Below are positions 47,313-57,338 of a DNA stretch of 64,000 nucleotides, piece after piece. Within the stretch, counting starts at the first letter, position 1; each line of letters opens with the position of its first letter. Under the pieces are notes generated by a model. It made no database searches. It saw only the letters and a list, made by a program, of their open reading frames with translations, and was not told the DNA's origin. The stretch spans positions 415,842 to 479,841 of the forward strand of contig NZ_FOXK01000004.1 of the NCBI RefSeq assembly GCF_900115695.1, written 5' to 3'. This DNA is from Ectopseudomonas toyotomiensis (GTDB lineage Bacteria; Pseudomonadota; Gammaproteobacteria; Pseudomonadales; Pseudomonadaceae). The position numbers and the translations under genes are program-made.

Positions 47313-47433
47313 TGTGACGTCCTGAAGGCTGGCAGGCCTGGCCTGCCCATCGCCTCAGGTTAGAGGCTCCCCCTGATCGGCGGAACCCCCTGTGCATCAC
47401 GCTATAAGAAAAGGTCGCAATTGCGCTGTTCGG

Positions 47434-48192
47434 TTATTCCGGCGCTTTTTCCAGCTGCGCCCATAACGACGGGCCACCAGCGGATTTCTCGATCACGGCT
47501 AGGCGCGCCAGATGCGCTGCAAGTTCCTCTTCGCTGGCGCGAATGACGCGAGTGCGCGGACGAGAGGCGTCCAGACGGCGGATCGGCGTGGCCTGCTGGC
47601 GCCCGCTGCCATCGCCATCGGCGTCCTCACCGGCCAGAGACAGATTGGTCTGCCCACCAGTCATCGCCAGGTAGACGTCGGCGAGAATCTCCGAGTCGAG
47701 CAAGGCGCCATGCAGCTCGCGGTTGGAGTTGTCGACGCCGTAACGCTTGCACAACGCATCCAGGCTGTTGCGCTGCCCCGGATGACGCTCGCGAGCCATC
47801 ATCAAGGTATCGAGTACCGAGCAGTAATCGCTGACGTCGGCACGCTCGCTCTGCCCCAGCAGGGCGAACTCGTTGTTGATGAAGCCAACGTCGAACGCCG
47901 CGTTGTGGATGATCAGTTGGGCGCCTTTGATGAACTCGTAGAATTCATCGGCGACCTCCTTGAAGCGCGGCTTGTCGGCGACGTACTCGTTGGTAATGCC
48001 GTGAACCGCGATGGCGCCTTCGTCGATTTCACGATCGGGGTTGAGGTAAACGTGGAAATGACGCCCGGTCAGGCGGCGGCCCAGCAATTCGACACAACCG
48101 ATCTCGATGATGCGATGCCCGTCAGTGACCGGCATACCCGTGGTTTCGGTATCCAGCACTACGTAGCGTTTGACGGTGTTCTCGGTTGTCAC
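47434..48192 (-). CDS. dnaQ: DNA polymerase III epsilon (proofreading) subunit
   Basis: A 252-aa 3'-5' exonuclease of the replicative polymerase. The DEDDh motifs are present: VVLDTETTGMPV (Exo I, DxE), VHGITNEYVADKPRF and HNAAFDVGFINNEF (Exo II), and HGALLDSEILADVY (Exo III with the His-x4-Asp). The C-terminal extension binds the polymerase alpha subunit. The start is GTG with an AGAGAGGC tract upstream. It follows rnhA by 74 bases, the same pair as in other bacteria though here arranged in tandem. Confidence 0.97.
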   Translation of the reverse strand: MTTENTVKRYVVLDTETTGMPVTDGHRIIEIGCVELLGRRLTGRHFHVYLNPDREIDEGAIAVHGITNEYVADKPRFKEVADEFYEFIKGAQLIIHNAAFDVGFINNEFALLGQSERADVSDYCSVLDTLMMARERHPGQRNSLDALCKRYGVDNSNRELHGALLDSEILADVYLAMTGGQTNLSLAGEDADGDGSGRQQATPIRRLDASRPRTRVIRASEEELAAHLARLAVIEKSAGGPSLWAQLEKAPE

Positions 48193-48266
48193 GCCTTGCC
48201 TCTCTCATCTAATTCGGGTTGCCGCACAGTCAGCGCAGCATCTTAACTCAGGTGCGGTATCACCGC

Positions 48267-48719
48267 TCAGCGCGCCGCACGCACATCGTCGACACCGCGA
48301 TTGGCCAACTGGTCGGCACGCTCGTTGCCGGGGTGGCCTGTATGCCCACGCACCCACTGCCAGCTCACCTGGTGGCGATTCACTTCCTCATCCAGCTTCT
48401 GCCAGAGGTCGGCGTTTTTCACCGGCTCTTTCGAAGCGGTCTTCCAGCCGCGTTTCTTCCAGTTCGGCAGCCATTCCTGGATACCTTTCATCACGTATTG
48501 CGAGTCGGTCACCAGCTTGACCGAGCACGGCCGGGTCAGCGCGATCAGGCCGGCAATCGCCGCCATCAGCTCCATGCGATTGTTGGTGGTATTGGGGTCG
48601 CCGCCCCAAAGTTCCTTCTCCACGCCTTTGTACACCAGCAGCGCACCCCAACCTCCGGGGCCGGGATTGCCCTTGCAGGCACCGTCGGTGTAAATCACCA
48701 CATCATGGGTTTCAGACAT
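48267..48719 (-). CDS. rnhA: Ribonuclease HI
   Basis: A 150-aa RNase H type I that cuts the RNA of RNA-DNA hybrids. Catalytic Asp in [19 protein letters not shown], Glu in [13 protein letters not shown], Asp in [13 protein letters not shown], and the C-terminal His/Asp in [19 protein letters not shown] are all present. It is in tandem with dnaQ and downstream of a methyltransferase gene. Confidence 0.97.
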   Translation of the reverse strand: MSETHDVVIYTDGACKGNPGPGGWGALLVYKGVEKELWGGDPNTTNNRMELMAAIAGLIALTRPCSVKLVTDSQYVMKGIQEWLPNWKKRGWKTASKEPVKNADLWQKLDEEVNRHQVSWQWVRGHTGHPGNERADQLANRGVDDVRAAR

Positions 48720-48760
48720 TCATAAACTCTGTACAGAATTGTTTGGCCGCAGCCTCGCAT

Positions 48761-49519
48761 TCAGCTGTCGAGATCGCGCCGACTGACCTTGGCCACCGGC
48801 ATTGGCAGCAGCTTGCCCATCGGCTCGCGGCGCGATTGCCGCAAGGGGCGCAAGCCGACCACCAGTTTGCGCGCCACCAACAGGTAGAAACCGGCGCCCG
48901 GCAACTGCCAGGCATCGCCCCAGCTCTCCATTCGCCGCAGGCGCATTTGCCAGGCCAGCGAAGCGAGCGGCGGACGATAGCACCCGAACCGGCGTTTCTC
49001 CAACGCAAAGCCCAGCAAACTCAGCCAGTCGCCGACGCGGCTCGGGGCGATGCAACGCGCCTTGGCCAAACCATCCCGGGCAAACAGGCGCCGCACGCCC
49101 CAGGCGCTCCAGGGGTGAATACCCAGAATCAACAGATGCCCGCCAGGCCTGACGCTGCGAGCCGCCTCACGTAGCAGGCCGTGAGGCGACAGACTGAAAT
49201 CCAGGCCGTGCTGCAGCACCACCACATCGGCGGCGTGCTCACCCAAAGGCCAGGATTGCTCCTCACAGACAATCTGCACGCCAGGCATCGGCGCGCCAAG
49301 GCGCACGTTGTGCTGGATCTGCCCTGCCCTGGGCGGACCTTCGGTGCCGGGGCCGTAGCTCACCAGATAACCACCGAAAAAGCGCGCCAGCTCTTCTTCC
49401 AGCAAGCGCCGCTCCTCCTCCAGTAACAGCTGGCCGAGCGGCCCGGCAAGCCAGTCGCGCGCCTCACCGATGAGTTTGAGCCACTCAGGGTCGGCCTGGG
49501 CGAATGCCTGATCAGTCAT
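48761..49519 (-). CDS. SAM-dependent methyltransferase (YafS-like)
   Basis: A 252-aa class I methyltransferase. The N-terminal domain (RDWLAGPLGQLLLEEERRLLEEELARFFGGYLVSYGPG) is followed by the SAM-binding half, with QHGLDFSLSPHGLLREAARSVRPGGHLLILG matching the post-motif I and motif IV blocks. It has the position of the yafS/PA1814-type gene between gloB and rnhA. The substrate is unknown. The 72-base gap to gloB is divergent. Confidence 0.82.
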   Translation of the reverse strand: MTDQAFAQADPEWLKLIGEARDWLAGPLGQLLLEEERRLLEEELARFFGGYLVSYGPGTEGPPRAGQIQHNVRLGAPMPGVQIVCEEQSWPLGEHAADVVVLQHGLDFSLSPHGLLREAARSVRPGGHLLILGIHPWSAWGVRRLFARDGLAKARCIAPSRVGDWLSLLGFALEKRRFGCYRPPLASLAWQMRLRRMESWGDAWQLPGAGFYLLVARKLVVGLRPLRQSRREPMGKLLPMPVAKVSRRDLDS

Positions 49520-49591
49520 CGCTGCCTCCGCATGACAGGTTCTGCATGTCCTGTCTAAGATGCACCTTTATCACCAGCTTAGCGACCCGCA

Positions 49592-50365
49592 ATGATCCAG
49601 ATCGACGCGTTGCCCGCCTTCAATGACAACTATATCTGGCTGCTACAGGAGGCCCGCAGCAAACGCTGCGCCGTGGTCGACCCCGGTGATGCGGCGCCGG
49701 TCATGGCCTGGCTCGAGGCCCATCCTGACTGGACGCTCAGCGACATCCTGATCACTCACCATCACTTCGATCATGTTGGCGGTGTCGAGCAACTGAAGAC
49801 GGTTACCGGCGCCCGTGTCGCCGGCCCGGCGGCGGAAAAGATTCCGGCTCGTGACGTCGACCTCAAGGATAACGACGCAATCGAGCTGCTCGGCCTGCGC
49901 TTCGAGGTCATGGCCGTACCTGGGCATACCCTCGGCCATATCGCCTACTACCACGCCGAACAGAATCTGCTGTTCTGTGGCGACACGCTGTTCGCGGGTG
50001 GCTGTGGCCGCCTCTTCGAAGGTACGCCGCAACAGATGCACCAGTCGCTGAGCCGCCTGGCAGCGCTCCCTGGCGCAACACAGGTCTACTGCACTCACGA
50101 ATACACCCTGAGCAACCTGCGCTTCGCCCATGCCGTCGAGCCGCACAACCCGGACGTCAGTGCGCGCCTGGCCGAGGTGGCCCGCTGGCGTGATGAGGGT
50201 CGCATCAGCCTGCCGTCGAACATCGAACTGGAACTGGCCACCAATCCTTTCCTGCGTGTTGACGAGCCTTCGGTCGTCGCTGCGACCAACGGACGCGACG
50301 ACCGGCAGTCGAGCGAGCCAAGCGCCGTATTCGCTAGCCTGCGTGCCTGGAAGGACAAGTTTTAG
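49592..50365 (+). CDS. gloB: Hydroxyacylglutathione hydrolase (glyoxalase II)
   Basis: A 257-aa metallo-beta-lactamase-fold enzyme that releases D-lactate from S-D-lactoylglutathione. The metal site is in [17 protein letters not shown] (HxHxDH), with further ligands in [34 protein letters not shown] and [14 protein letters not shown]. Length is standard. It is divergent from the methyltransferase gene and 121 bases before mltD. Confidence 0.97.
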   Translation: MIQIDALPAFNDNYIWLLQEARSKRCAVVDPGDAAPVMAWLEAHPDWTLSDILITHHHFDHVGGVEQLKTVTGARVAGPAAEKIPARDVDLKDNDAIELLGLRFEVMAVPGHTLGHIAYYHAEQNLLFCGDTLFAGGCGRLFEGTPQQMHQSLSRLAALPGATQVYCTHEYTLSNLRFAHAVEPHNPDVSARLAEVARWRDEGRISLPSNIELELATNPFLRVDEPSVVAATNGRDDRQSSEPSAVFASLRAWKDKF

Positions 50366-50421
50366 TCGCTGAGAAAAAGGTCGACAGGCCCGCAAAAGAC
50401 CAGATTAAGACTGGTGAAAAC

Positions 50422-50450
50422 TTGACCACCCCCGGCCCGATTCCTAGAAT
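50422..50450 (+). promoter_or_regulatory. sigma70 promoter of mltD
   Basis: TTGACC (50422-50427) and TAGAAT (50445-50450) are 17 bp apart, 36 bases before the mltD start. Confidence 0.7.
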
Positions 50451-50486
50451 CGCCCGATCTTTTCGCCGGGACATACACCTCACCCA

Positions 50487-52061
50487 ATGCCTTTATCATC
50501 ACGCAAGCCATTGAATATAAAGGCGTTGGCGCGAAGCTCCCGAGCGCTCGCGGTGATGTGCAGCATGATCCTGGCCGGCTGTCAGAGCCTGCCCAGCGAC
50601 ACTCCGGACCGTTTGGCTGACACTTCCCGAGCCGTGGGCCTGGAGCGCGAGCCGGAGTGGCTCAACAACCAGGTCAAGCCGCGCGAATACGCCGATATCT
50701 GGGAACGCGTACGCGACGGCTTCAAGCTGCAGGATGAAATCGGCATCAACCCGCGCATCGAACGCGTGCGCCTGTGGTACGCCAGCAATCCAAAACACGT
50801 CAATACCGTCAGCGAACGCAGCGCACCTTATATCCACTACATCGTCGAGCGTCTGGCCGAACGCGACATGCCGATGGAGCTGGCGCTGCTGCCGGTGATC
50901 GAAAGTGCTTACGATCCACTGGCCTACTCCTCGGCACACGCGGTCGGCCTCTGGCAGTTCATCCCCTCGACTGGCCGCCATTACAACCTGCGCCAGACCA
51001 ACTGGTACGACGGCCGCCGCGACGTCACTGCATCGACCGAGGCAGCGCTCAACTATCTCAGCCGCCTGCATGAAATGTTCAACGGCGACTGGCTGCTCGC
51101 CCTGGCCGCCTACAACGCCGGCGAAGGCCGCATCAGCCGCGCCATCGAGCGCAACGAGAAGCTCGGCCTGCCCAGCGACTACTGGAACCTGTCGCTGCCC
51201 AAGGAAACCGAGGACTACGTCCCCAAGCTACTGGCGCTGTCACAGGTGATCCTGACGCCGGAAGCCTACAGCGTGAGCCTTTCGCCAATCGCCAACGAAC
51301 CCTACTTCGAACAGATTGCAATCAAGCAGCACATGGATTTGTCGCGCGTCGCCAAACTGGCCGACCTGGATGAACAGGAGCTGCTGCAGCTCAACCCCGC
51401 CTACAAGCGCGGTATTACCCTCGACGGTCCGCAACATCTGTTGGTGCCAACCGATAAGGCAGAAATGCTCAGCGCCAACCTGGCCCTGATGAAACCGCAG
51501 GAAATGGTCGACTGGCAGAGCTACACCGTGCGCTCCGGCGATAGTCTGCACGCCATCGCCAACCGTCATCACCTGTCGGTGAGCATGCTCAAGGACGTCA
51601 ATCGCCTGAGCAGCAACAACCTGAGCATCGGCCAGGTGCTGACCATTCCTGGCAAACCTGGCGCGCAACCGAGCGAGCCGCTGTATCAGCAGCGCGGCGT
51701 CGCGCAGAGCGCGAGCGCGCGGACCTATCAGGTGAAGAACGGCGACAACCTGTGGCAGATCGCTCGCGCCAACCAAGTCGCGGTGCATGACCTGAAGCGC
51801 TGGAACAAGCTGCAGGGCAATGCGTTGAAAGTCGGCCAGGTGCTCACGCTGGCAGCCGCCGACAGCGGCGCGCGCGTCGCCAGCACCGCTCGCAGCACCG
51901 CCACTTCAAGGGACAAGGCCACCTACTACCGCGTACAGCATGGCGATTCGCTGTATGTGATCGCCAAGCGCTTCAAGATTGACCTCAAGCGCCTGCAGGC
52001 CTGGAATCCACGCAGCAGCAAGCTGCAACCAGGGGAAATGCTGACTCTCTATCTGCCGTGA
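50487..52061 (+). CDS. mltD: Membrane-bound lytic murein transglycosylase D (lipoprotein)
   Basis: A 524-aa cell-wall lytic transglycosylase. The lipobox MILAGC is seen near residue 32, so it is a lipoprotein. The SLT-type catalytic domain has Glu in PVIESAYDPLAYS (near residue 135), HAVGLWQFIPSTGRHY, and AYNAGEGRISRAIERN. The C-terminal half has three LysM modules for peptidoglycan binding (starting YTVRSGDSLHAIA, YQVKNGDNLWQIA and YRVQHGDSLYVIA). Its stop lies next to the stop of the convergent HDOD gene. Confidence 0.96.
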   Translation: MPLSSRKPLNIKALARSSRALAVMCSMILAGCQSLPSDTPDRLADTSRAVGLEREPEWLNNQVKPREYADIWERVRDGFKLQDEIGINPRIERVRLWYASNPKHVNTVSERSAPYIHYIVERLAERDMPMELALLPVIESAYDPLAYSSAHAVGLWQFIPSTGRHYNLRQTNWYDGRRDVTASTEAALNYLSRLHEMFNGDWLLALAAYNAGEGRISRAIERNEKLGLPSDYWNLSLPKETEDYVPKLLALSQVILTPEAYSVSLSPIANEPYFEQIAIKQHMDLSRVAKLADLDEQELLQLNPAYKRGITLDGPQHLLVPTDKAEMLSANLALMKPQEMVDWQSYTVRSGDSLHAIANRHHLSVSMLKDVNRLSSNNLSIGQVLTIPGKPGAQPSEPLYQQRGVAQSASARTYQVKNGDNLWQIARANQVAVHDLKRWNKLQGNALKVGQVLTLAAADSGARVASTARSTATSRDKATYYRVQHGDSLYVIAKRFKIDLKRLQAWNPRSSKLQPGEMLTLYLP

Positions 52062-53504
52062 TCAGCGCTTGCTGAGCGCCTCCAGGCAACGCCCCGCCAG
52101 TTGCGTGAAACGCTGAAACGCCACGAACTGCTCATGTCGCAGCGCCCGCCCGGACAGCCTGCTGTCGGCATACAGCACGCCGATTTCCCGCGTACCCGCG
52201 ATGATCGGCGCGATGAAGAACATGCCAGCGCCAAGACTGCGCCGAATCGGCTGGGTCACCAGCTCGGCCAGGTTGTAGCTGGCGGGCACGCCCATCCAGA
52301 TCGCCTCGCGATGGCGCAGCGCATAACTGAAGATGTGCGGCTGCTCCACCTGCTCGGCTGGCAGCACGAAGTCTTCCAGCCATTGCTGAGACTTTTCACC
52401 GATCACCCGTTTGGCGCGGAAGCGGCTTTGCCCATCGGCCAGCACCGTGAGCATCACCCGCTCCAGGCCAGCGCCCCGATGCAGGCCTTTTAGCAAGGTG
52501 TCGAGCACCAGCCCGACATCGGCCCTGGCATTGACCATCAGGCCGAGATCCTGCAATGCCTGCTGCATAACCAACAGATCCGGCTGCAGCAAACGCGCAC
52601 GACGCTCCTCCTGCTGCTGGCGAATCTGCTCGGGATCGGTATTGGGAATCAGTCGGCACAACTTGCTGGCGCCGAAGGTCGAGGCGACCTTGACCGCCTC
52701 ATCAGCACTGGCCAGCACCTGCTGCAGGGTTTCCTCCGGCGTCAGCTCGATAAACGCTGCCACCTTGCCCAGCACGCCCTCCATTTCTGCACAGTCCCAG
52801 CCATCCAGCGCCGCCTCGCTGATGCGCACGCCCAACTGTACGGCGTAGGCGGCCGGATCATGCTGGCTGGCGCCCGCCTGAGCGAGGATGGCGGTTTCGC
52901 CGAGATTCCAGCTTTTCAGCAACGCCTGGGTAAGTTGACGAAAGCTGGCACCGAGCACCTCACGCACGGCCTCATCGACATCGACACCGGGACGCTCAAG
53001 GGCATCGGCCAGTTCGTCAGCCTGCGCCCCACCGCAGCCCCAGAACGCCAGCTCGCCCAGATGATGGAGCAGCGCAGCGATGAACACTTCTTCGCTGTGC
53101 CCGGAAATGACATAGCCAGCCAGGTTGCGCGCCTGCACCGCGGCATGGAAAGAACGCGCGAGTAACATCTGCAATTGCTCACGCGGTGCACGGGTAAGCA
53201 GCCCGTCTATCAGGCTCACCGAAAGACTGATCAGGCGCACATTGTCGAAGCCGATCAGTACGATGGCCCGCGAGATGGTCTTGATGGTTTCCTGGGAAGG
53301 GTTGTAGTAGACGCTGTTGCCGACCCGTAGCACCTTGCTGGTCAGCGCCGCATCACGCAGCAACACATCAGCCAACTGCTGCACTGAAGCAGAATCCTGC
53401 TGCGCAAGGCGCTGCAGATCCTGCACCACTGCAGCCAGCGCGGGCAGTTCGGCTTGGTTCAGGCGATCGATCCATGACTGCAAACCATGGCTTCGTTCCG
53501 ACAA
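52062..53504 (-). CDS. HDOD-GAF signalling protein
   Basis: A 480-aa protein with an N-terminal HDOD domain (about 20-220: LPALAAVVQDLQRLAQQDSASVQQLADVLLRDAALTSKVLRVGNSVYYNP, then FDNVRLISLSVSLIDGL and FIAALLHHLGELAFW, which lacks the full HD metal motif), a linker, and a C-terminal GAF-like domain (about 300-470: GLGLMVNARADVGLVLDTLLKGLHRGAGLERVMLTVL). A GAF ligand such as a cyclic nucleotide is possible. The TTG start opening LSERSHGLQSWID is preferred for its GAGGG; the ATG 13 codons upstream (53543) lacks one. Role unknown. Confidence 0.82.
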   Translation of the reverse strand: MSERSHGLQSWIDRLNQAELPALAAVVQDLQRLAQQDSASVQQLADVLLRDAALTSKVLRVGNSVYYNPSQETIKTISRAIVLIGFDNVRLISLSVSLIDGLLTRAPREQLQMLLARSFHAAVQARNLAGYVISGHSEEVFIAALLHHLGELAFWGCGGAQADELADALERPGVDVDEAVREVLGASFRQLTQALLKSWNLGETAILAQAGASQHDPAAYAVQLGVRISEAALDGWDCAEMEGVLGKVAAFIELTPEETLQQVLASADEAVKVASTFGASKLCRLIPNTDPEQIRQQQEERRARLLQPDLLVMQQALQDLGLMVNARADVGLVLDTLLKGLHRGAGLERVMLTVLADGQSRFRAKRVIGEKSQQWLEDFVLPAEQVEQPHIFSYALRHREAIWMGVPASYNLAELVTQPIRRSLGAGMFFIAPIIAGTREIGVLYADSRLSGRALRHEQFVAFQRFTQLAGRCLEALSKR

Positions 53505-53630
53505 ATTCGTACCCTCATGGTGTGTCCCTGAAGTGTATGTCATAGCGTCGCAAGCGCCCGCCCACCGCTGCACTCTTTTTCCTGTCCATACAAGCTGTTA
53601 CTGTACCGACCCAGAAGCCCAAACGCCGCC

Positions 53631-55481
53631 ATGGATCGGATCTCACGCCCGATGCGTCCCCTCCTACTGCTGTTCCTCAGCCTGGCCTTGAGCTTTCCCG
53701 CCTCTGCGACTATCAGCGAGAGCCACGGCTACGCCCAGTTCGGGACACTCAAGTATCCTGCCAGCTTCAGTCATTTTGACTGGGTCAACCCCGATGCGCC
53801 CAAAGGCGGCACGTTGCGCATCATGGCGTCCGGTACTTTCGATACGCTCAATCCCTACACGCTCAAGGGCAGCAGCCCGATCTCGACCGCACATTTCCTG
53901 CAATACGGCGCCAATGAGCTGAACGAACCCTTGATGGTCGGCACTGGCGCTTACGATCCGTCCGGGGATGAGCCTGCCTCCAGCTATGGCCTGATCGCAA
54001 AAAGCGTCGAGTACAGCGAGGACCGCAGTTGGGTGGTCTTCAACCTGCGCCCGGAAGCGCGTTTTCACGATGGCAAGCCGATCACGGCCTACGACGTGGC
54101 CTTCTCCTATCGCCTGCTGCGCAATGACGGCCACCCGCAGTACCGCACCAACCTGCAGGAAGTGAAACGCGTCGATATTCTCGGCCGGCACCGCATCCGT
54201 TTCGTCTTCAAGCGCGCCGGCAACCCGCTGCTGATCCTGCGCCTGGGTGAACTGCCGGTCCTGCCGCAGCACTACTGGAAGGACCGTGACTTCAAGAGCA
54301 CCTCCTTCGAGGCGCCGCTGGGCAGCGGTCCCTACCGCATCGTCCAGGTGGTACCTGGCCGGCGCCTGGTGTTCGAGCGGGTGAAGGACTGGTGGGGCAA
54401 GGATCTGCCGGTCAATCGCGGCAAGTACAACTTCGACCGCGTCGAGGTGGAGTTCTACCGCGACAACCATGTTGCCTTCGAGGCCTTCAAGGCCGGCGAA
54501 TTCGACTTCTACATCGAGAACCAGGCAAAGAACTGGAGCAACGGCTATCGCTTTCCGGCCGTGACCCGCGGCGATGTGATTCGCGCCGAGATACCGCACC
54601 AGATTCCGACCCAGACCCAGGCGCTGTTCATGAACACGCGCCGTGATCTGTTCAGCGACCGCAGGGTGCGCGAAGCGCTGGGGCTGATGTTCGATTTCGA
54701 GTGGACCAATCGCACGCTGTTCAACAACGCCTACGTGCGCGCCGCCAGCTACTACCCCAACAGCGAATTCTCGGCCACTGGCAAGCCCGAGGGCGCAGAG
54801 TGGCTGTTGCTCTCGCCGCATCGCGACAGGCTGCCTGCACGCTTGCTCACCGAGCCACCGACACAACCGGTAACCGACGGCCGCGGCATCCCCCGGGAAA
54901 CCTTGCGCCGCGCCCTCGGTCTATTGGCCGATGCCGGCTGGAAACCCTCCGGCCAGGAGCTGCGCAATGCTCGCGGTCAACGCCTCGAGTTCGAGATCAT
55001 GCTGGTCAACCCCAGCCTCGAACGCATTCTCCAGCCCTATACTGCCAACCTCGCCAGTATCGGCATACGCGCCAACCTGCGTACTGTCGATCGCGCCCAG
55101 TACAAGCAACGCCTTGACCAGTTCGACTACGACATGATCCTGCTGACCCTGCCGCAAACCCTCAGCCCAGGGCTGGAACAATCGCTGTACTTCCATTCCA
55201 GCCAGGTGAACATCAAGGGCGGCAAGAACTATGCAGGCGTCAACGATCCGGTGGTCGACGAGATGATCGACAAGCTGCTCTCGGCGCAGACTCGAGACGA
55301 ACAGGTAGCTGCCACGCGAGCCCTGGACCGAGTCCTGCTCTGGCAGCACTACAGCATTCCCAACTGGTACATCAATTATCACCGCCTGGCGTACCGCAAT
55401 CGGTTCGCCTTCGTCACCACGCCGCCCTACACGCTGGGCCTGCGCACCTGGTGGCTGAAGCTCACGGAGAACGCTCGATGA
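53631..55481 (+). CDS. Extracellular solute-binding protein, YejA-like (first of two)
   Basis: A 616-aa periplasmic peptide-binding protein with a Sec signal (PLLLLFLSLALSFPASA). The cluster-C SBP features are [49 protein letters not shown] and LMFDFEWTNRTLFNNAY. It belongs to the YejA subfamily, whose E. coli member takes up oligopeptides and microcin C. The second YejA-type gene overlaps it by four bases (ATGA). Confidence 0.92.
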   Translation: MDRISRPMRPLLLLFLSLALSFPASATISESHGYAQFGTLKYPASFSHFDWVNPDAPKGGTLRIMASGTFDTLNPYTLKGSSPISTAHFLQYGANELNEPLMVGTGAYDPSGDEPASSYGLIAKSVEYSEDRSWVVFNLRPEARFHDGKPITAYDVAFSYRLLRNDGHPQYRTNLQEVKRVDILGRHRIRFVFKRAGNPLLILRLGELPVLPQHYWKDRDFKSTSFEAPLGSGPYRIVQVVPGRRLVFERVKDWWGKDLPVNRGKYNFDRVEVEFYRDNHVAFEAFKAGEFDFYIENQAKNWSNGYRFPAVTRGDVIRAEIPHQIPTQTQALFMNTRRDLFSDRRVREALGLMFDFEWTNRTLFNNAYVRAASYYPNSEFSATGKPEGAEWLLLSPHRDRLPARLLTEPPTQPVTDGRGIPRETLRRALGLLADAGWKPSGQELRNARGQRLEFEIMLVNPSLERILQPYTANLASIGIRANLRTVDRAQYKQRLDQFDYDMILLTLPQTLSPGLEQSLYFHSSQVNIKGGKNYAGVNDPVVDEMIDKLLSAQTRDEQVAATRALDRVLLWQHYSIPNWYINYHRLAYRNRFAFVTTPPYTLGLRTWWLKLTENAR

Positions 55482-57337
55482 CCCACCCGCTGCGCAGTTT
55501 CCTGCTTCACGGTAGCAGCCTCATTCTGCTCGGCCTGGCCGGCCTTGCCTTCGCCGCCCCCAAACACGCCGTCACCCTCTATGACGAGCCGCCCAAATAC
55601 CCCGCCGACTTCACGCACTTCGAATACACCAATCCCGACGCGCCCAAGGGCGGTACCTTTCGCGAAGCGGGTTTCGGTGGTTTCGACAGCCTCAACCCCT
55701 TCATCAGCAAGGGGGTGGCTGCCGACGAGATCAACCTGATCTACGACACCCTTGCCGTGCAGAGCATGGACGAACCCTTCACCGCCTACGGATTGGTGGC
55801 GGAAAAGATCGAGAAGGCACCTGACAACGCCTGGGTGCGCTTTCTGCTGCGCAAGGAAGCCCGCTTCCACGACGGCACGCCGATCACCGCCGAAGACGTC
55901 AAGTTCACCTTCGATACGCTGATGGAAAAAGGCGCACCGATGTACCGCGGCTACTACGCCGATGTCGAGCAGGTGGAAGTGGAATCGCCGCACAGCGTGC
56001 GCTTCGTGTTCAAGCACGCCGGCAACCGCGAGCTACCGCTGATCGTCGGCCAGCTGCCGGTGCTACCCAAGCACTGGTGGGCCGAGCGCGACTTCGCCAA
56101 GAGCAATCTCGAGGTACCGCTGGGTAGCGGCCCGTACAAGGTCGGTCGCGTCCAGGCCGGCCGCAGCATCCGCTACGAGCGTGTCGACGACTGGTGGGCC
56201 AAGGACCTGCCGGTGAGCCGCGGCTTCTACAACTTCGACAGCATCCAGATCGACTACTACCGCGACAACACCGTGGCCCTGGAGGCGCTCAAGGCCGGCC
56301 AGTTCGACTACTGGCTGGAAACCAGCGCGAAGAACTGGGCCACGGCCTACAACACCCCGGCGGTTGCCAACGGCCAACTGATCAAGGAAGAAATCCAGAA
56401 CCGCAACCCCACCGGCATGCAGGGCTTCATCTTCAACACCCGCCGCCCGCAGTTCCAGGATCGCCGCGTACGTGAGGCGCTGGGCCTGCTGTACGACTTC
56501 GAATGGGCCAACAAGCGCCTGTTCAACGGCGCCTATTTCCGCACCCGCAGCTATTTCGACAATTCCGAACTGGGTTCGCAGGGGCTGCCTGGTGAAGACG
56601 AACTGAAAATTCTCGAACCGCTGCGCGGCAAGATTCCGGCCGAGGTGTTCAGCGAGGAATTCCGCGTACCGGTCACCGATGGCAGCGGCATCATTCGCGA
56701 GCAACAGCGCCGCGCCTACCAGCTGCTGCAACAGGCAGGCTGGCGTATCGAAGGCGATCGCATGCTCGATGCCAATGGTCAGCCGGTCAGCTTCGAGTTC
56801 CTTCTCGCACAAACCGAGTTCGAGCGCGTGCTGCTGCCATTCAAGCGCAATCTGGCTGACCTTGGCATGGATCTGGTGATTCGCCGCGTCGACGTTTCGC
56901 AGTACATCAACCGTCTGCGCTCGCGTGACTTCGACATGATCGTCAGCGGCTTCGGCCAGTCCAACTCGCCGGGCAATGAGCAACGCGAATACTGGCACTC
57001 CTCCAGCGCCGACAATCCCGGTAGCCGCAATTTCATCGGGCTCAAGGACCCGGCCATCGACCAGATCGTCGAAGGTCTGATCAACGCCGACTCGCGGCAG
57101 AACCTGATCGCCCATACCCGCGCCCTCGATCGCGTGCTGCTGTGGGGCTATTACGTGATCCCCAACTGGCACATCAAGACCTGGCGTGTCGCCTACTGGA
57201 ACCGTTTCGAGCACCCGAAGGTGACACCACTCTACGATATCGGCCTGCACACCTGGTGGGTGCGCCCAGGCCTGGAGCAGCCGAGCGAAGCTCAGCAGCA
57301 AGCCGCAGAACAAGCGACCGAAGAGGCGGAGCAATAA
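55478..57337 (+). CDS. yejA: Extracellular solute-binding protein, YejA-like (second of two)
   Basis: A 619-aa paralogue of the preceding protein, with signal peptide [17 protein letters not shown] and parallel motifs [50 protein letters not shown] and [20 protein letters not shown]. The tail is Gln/Glu/Ala rich. The ATG overlaps the previous stop; the frame opens 9 codons earlier inside the first gene. It directly precedes yejB, so it is probably the main receptor. Two receptors sharing one permease may widen substrate range. Confidence 0.93.
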   Translation: MTHPLRSFLLHGSSLILLGLAGLAFAAPKHAVTLYDEPPKYPADFTHFEYTNPDAPKGGTFREAGFGGFDSLNPFISKGVAADEINLIYDTLAVQSMDEPFTAYGLVAEKIEKAPDNAWVRFLLRKEARFHDGTPITAEDVKFTFDTLMEKGAPMYRGYYADVEQVEVESPHSVRFVFKHAGNRELPLIVGQLPVLPKHWWAERDFAKSNLEVPLGSGPYKVGRVQAGRSIRYERVDDWWAKDLPVSRGFYNFDSIQIDYYRDNTVALEALKAGQFDYWLETSAKNWATAYNTPAVANGQLIKEEIQNRNPTGMQGFIFNTRRPQFQDRRVREALGLLYDFEWANKRLFNGAYFRTRSYFDNSELGSQGLPGEDELKILEPLRGKIPAEVFSEEFRVPVTDGSGIIREQQRRAYQLLQQAGWRIEGDRMLDANGQPVSFEFLLAQTEFERVLLPFKRNLADLGMDLVIRRVDVSQYINRLRSRDFDMIVSGFGQSNSPGNEQREYWHSSSADNPGSRNFIGLKDPAIDQIVEGLINADSRQNLIAHTRALDRVLLWGYYVIPNWHIKTWRVAYWNRFEHPKVTPLYDIGLHTWWVRPGLEQPSEAQQQAAEQATEEAEQ

Positions 57338-57338
57338 C

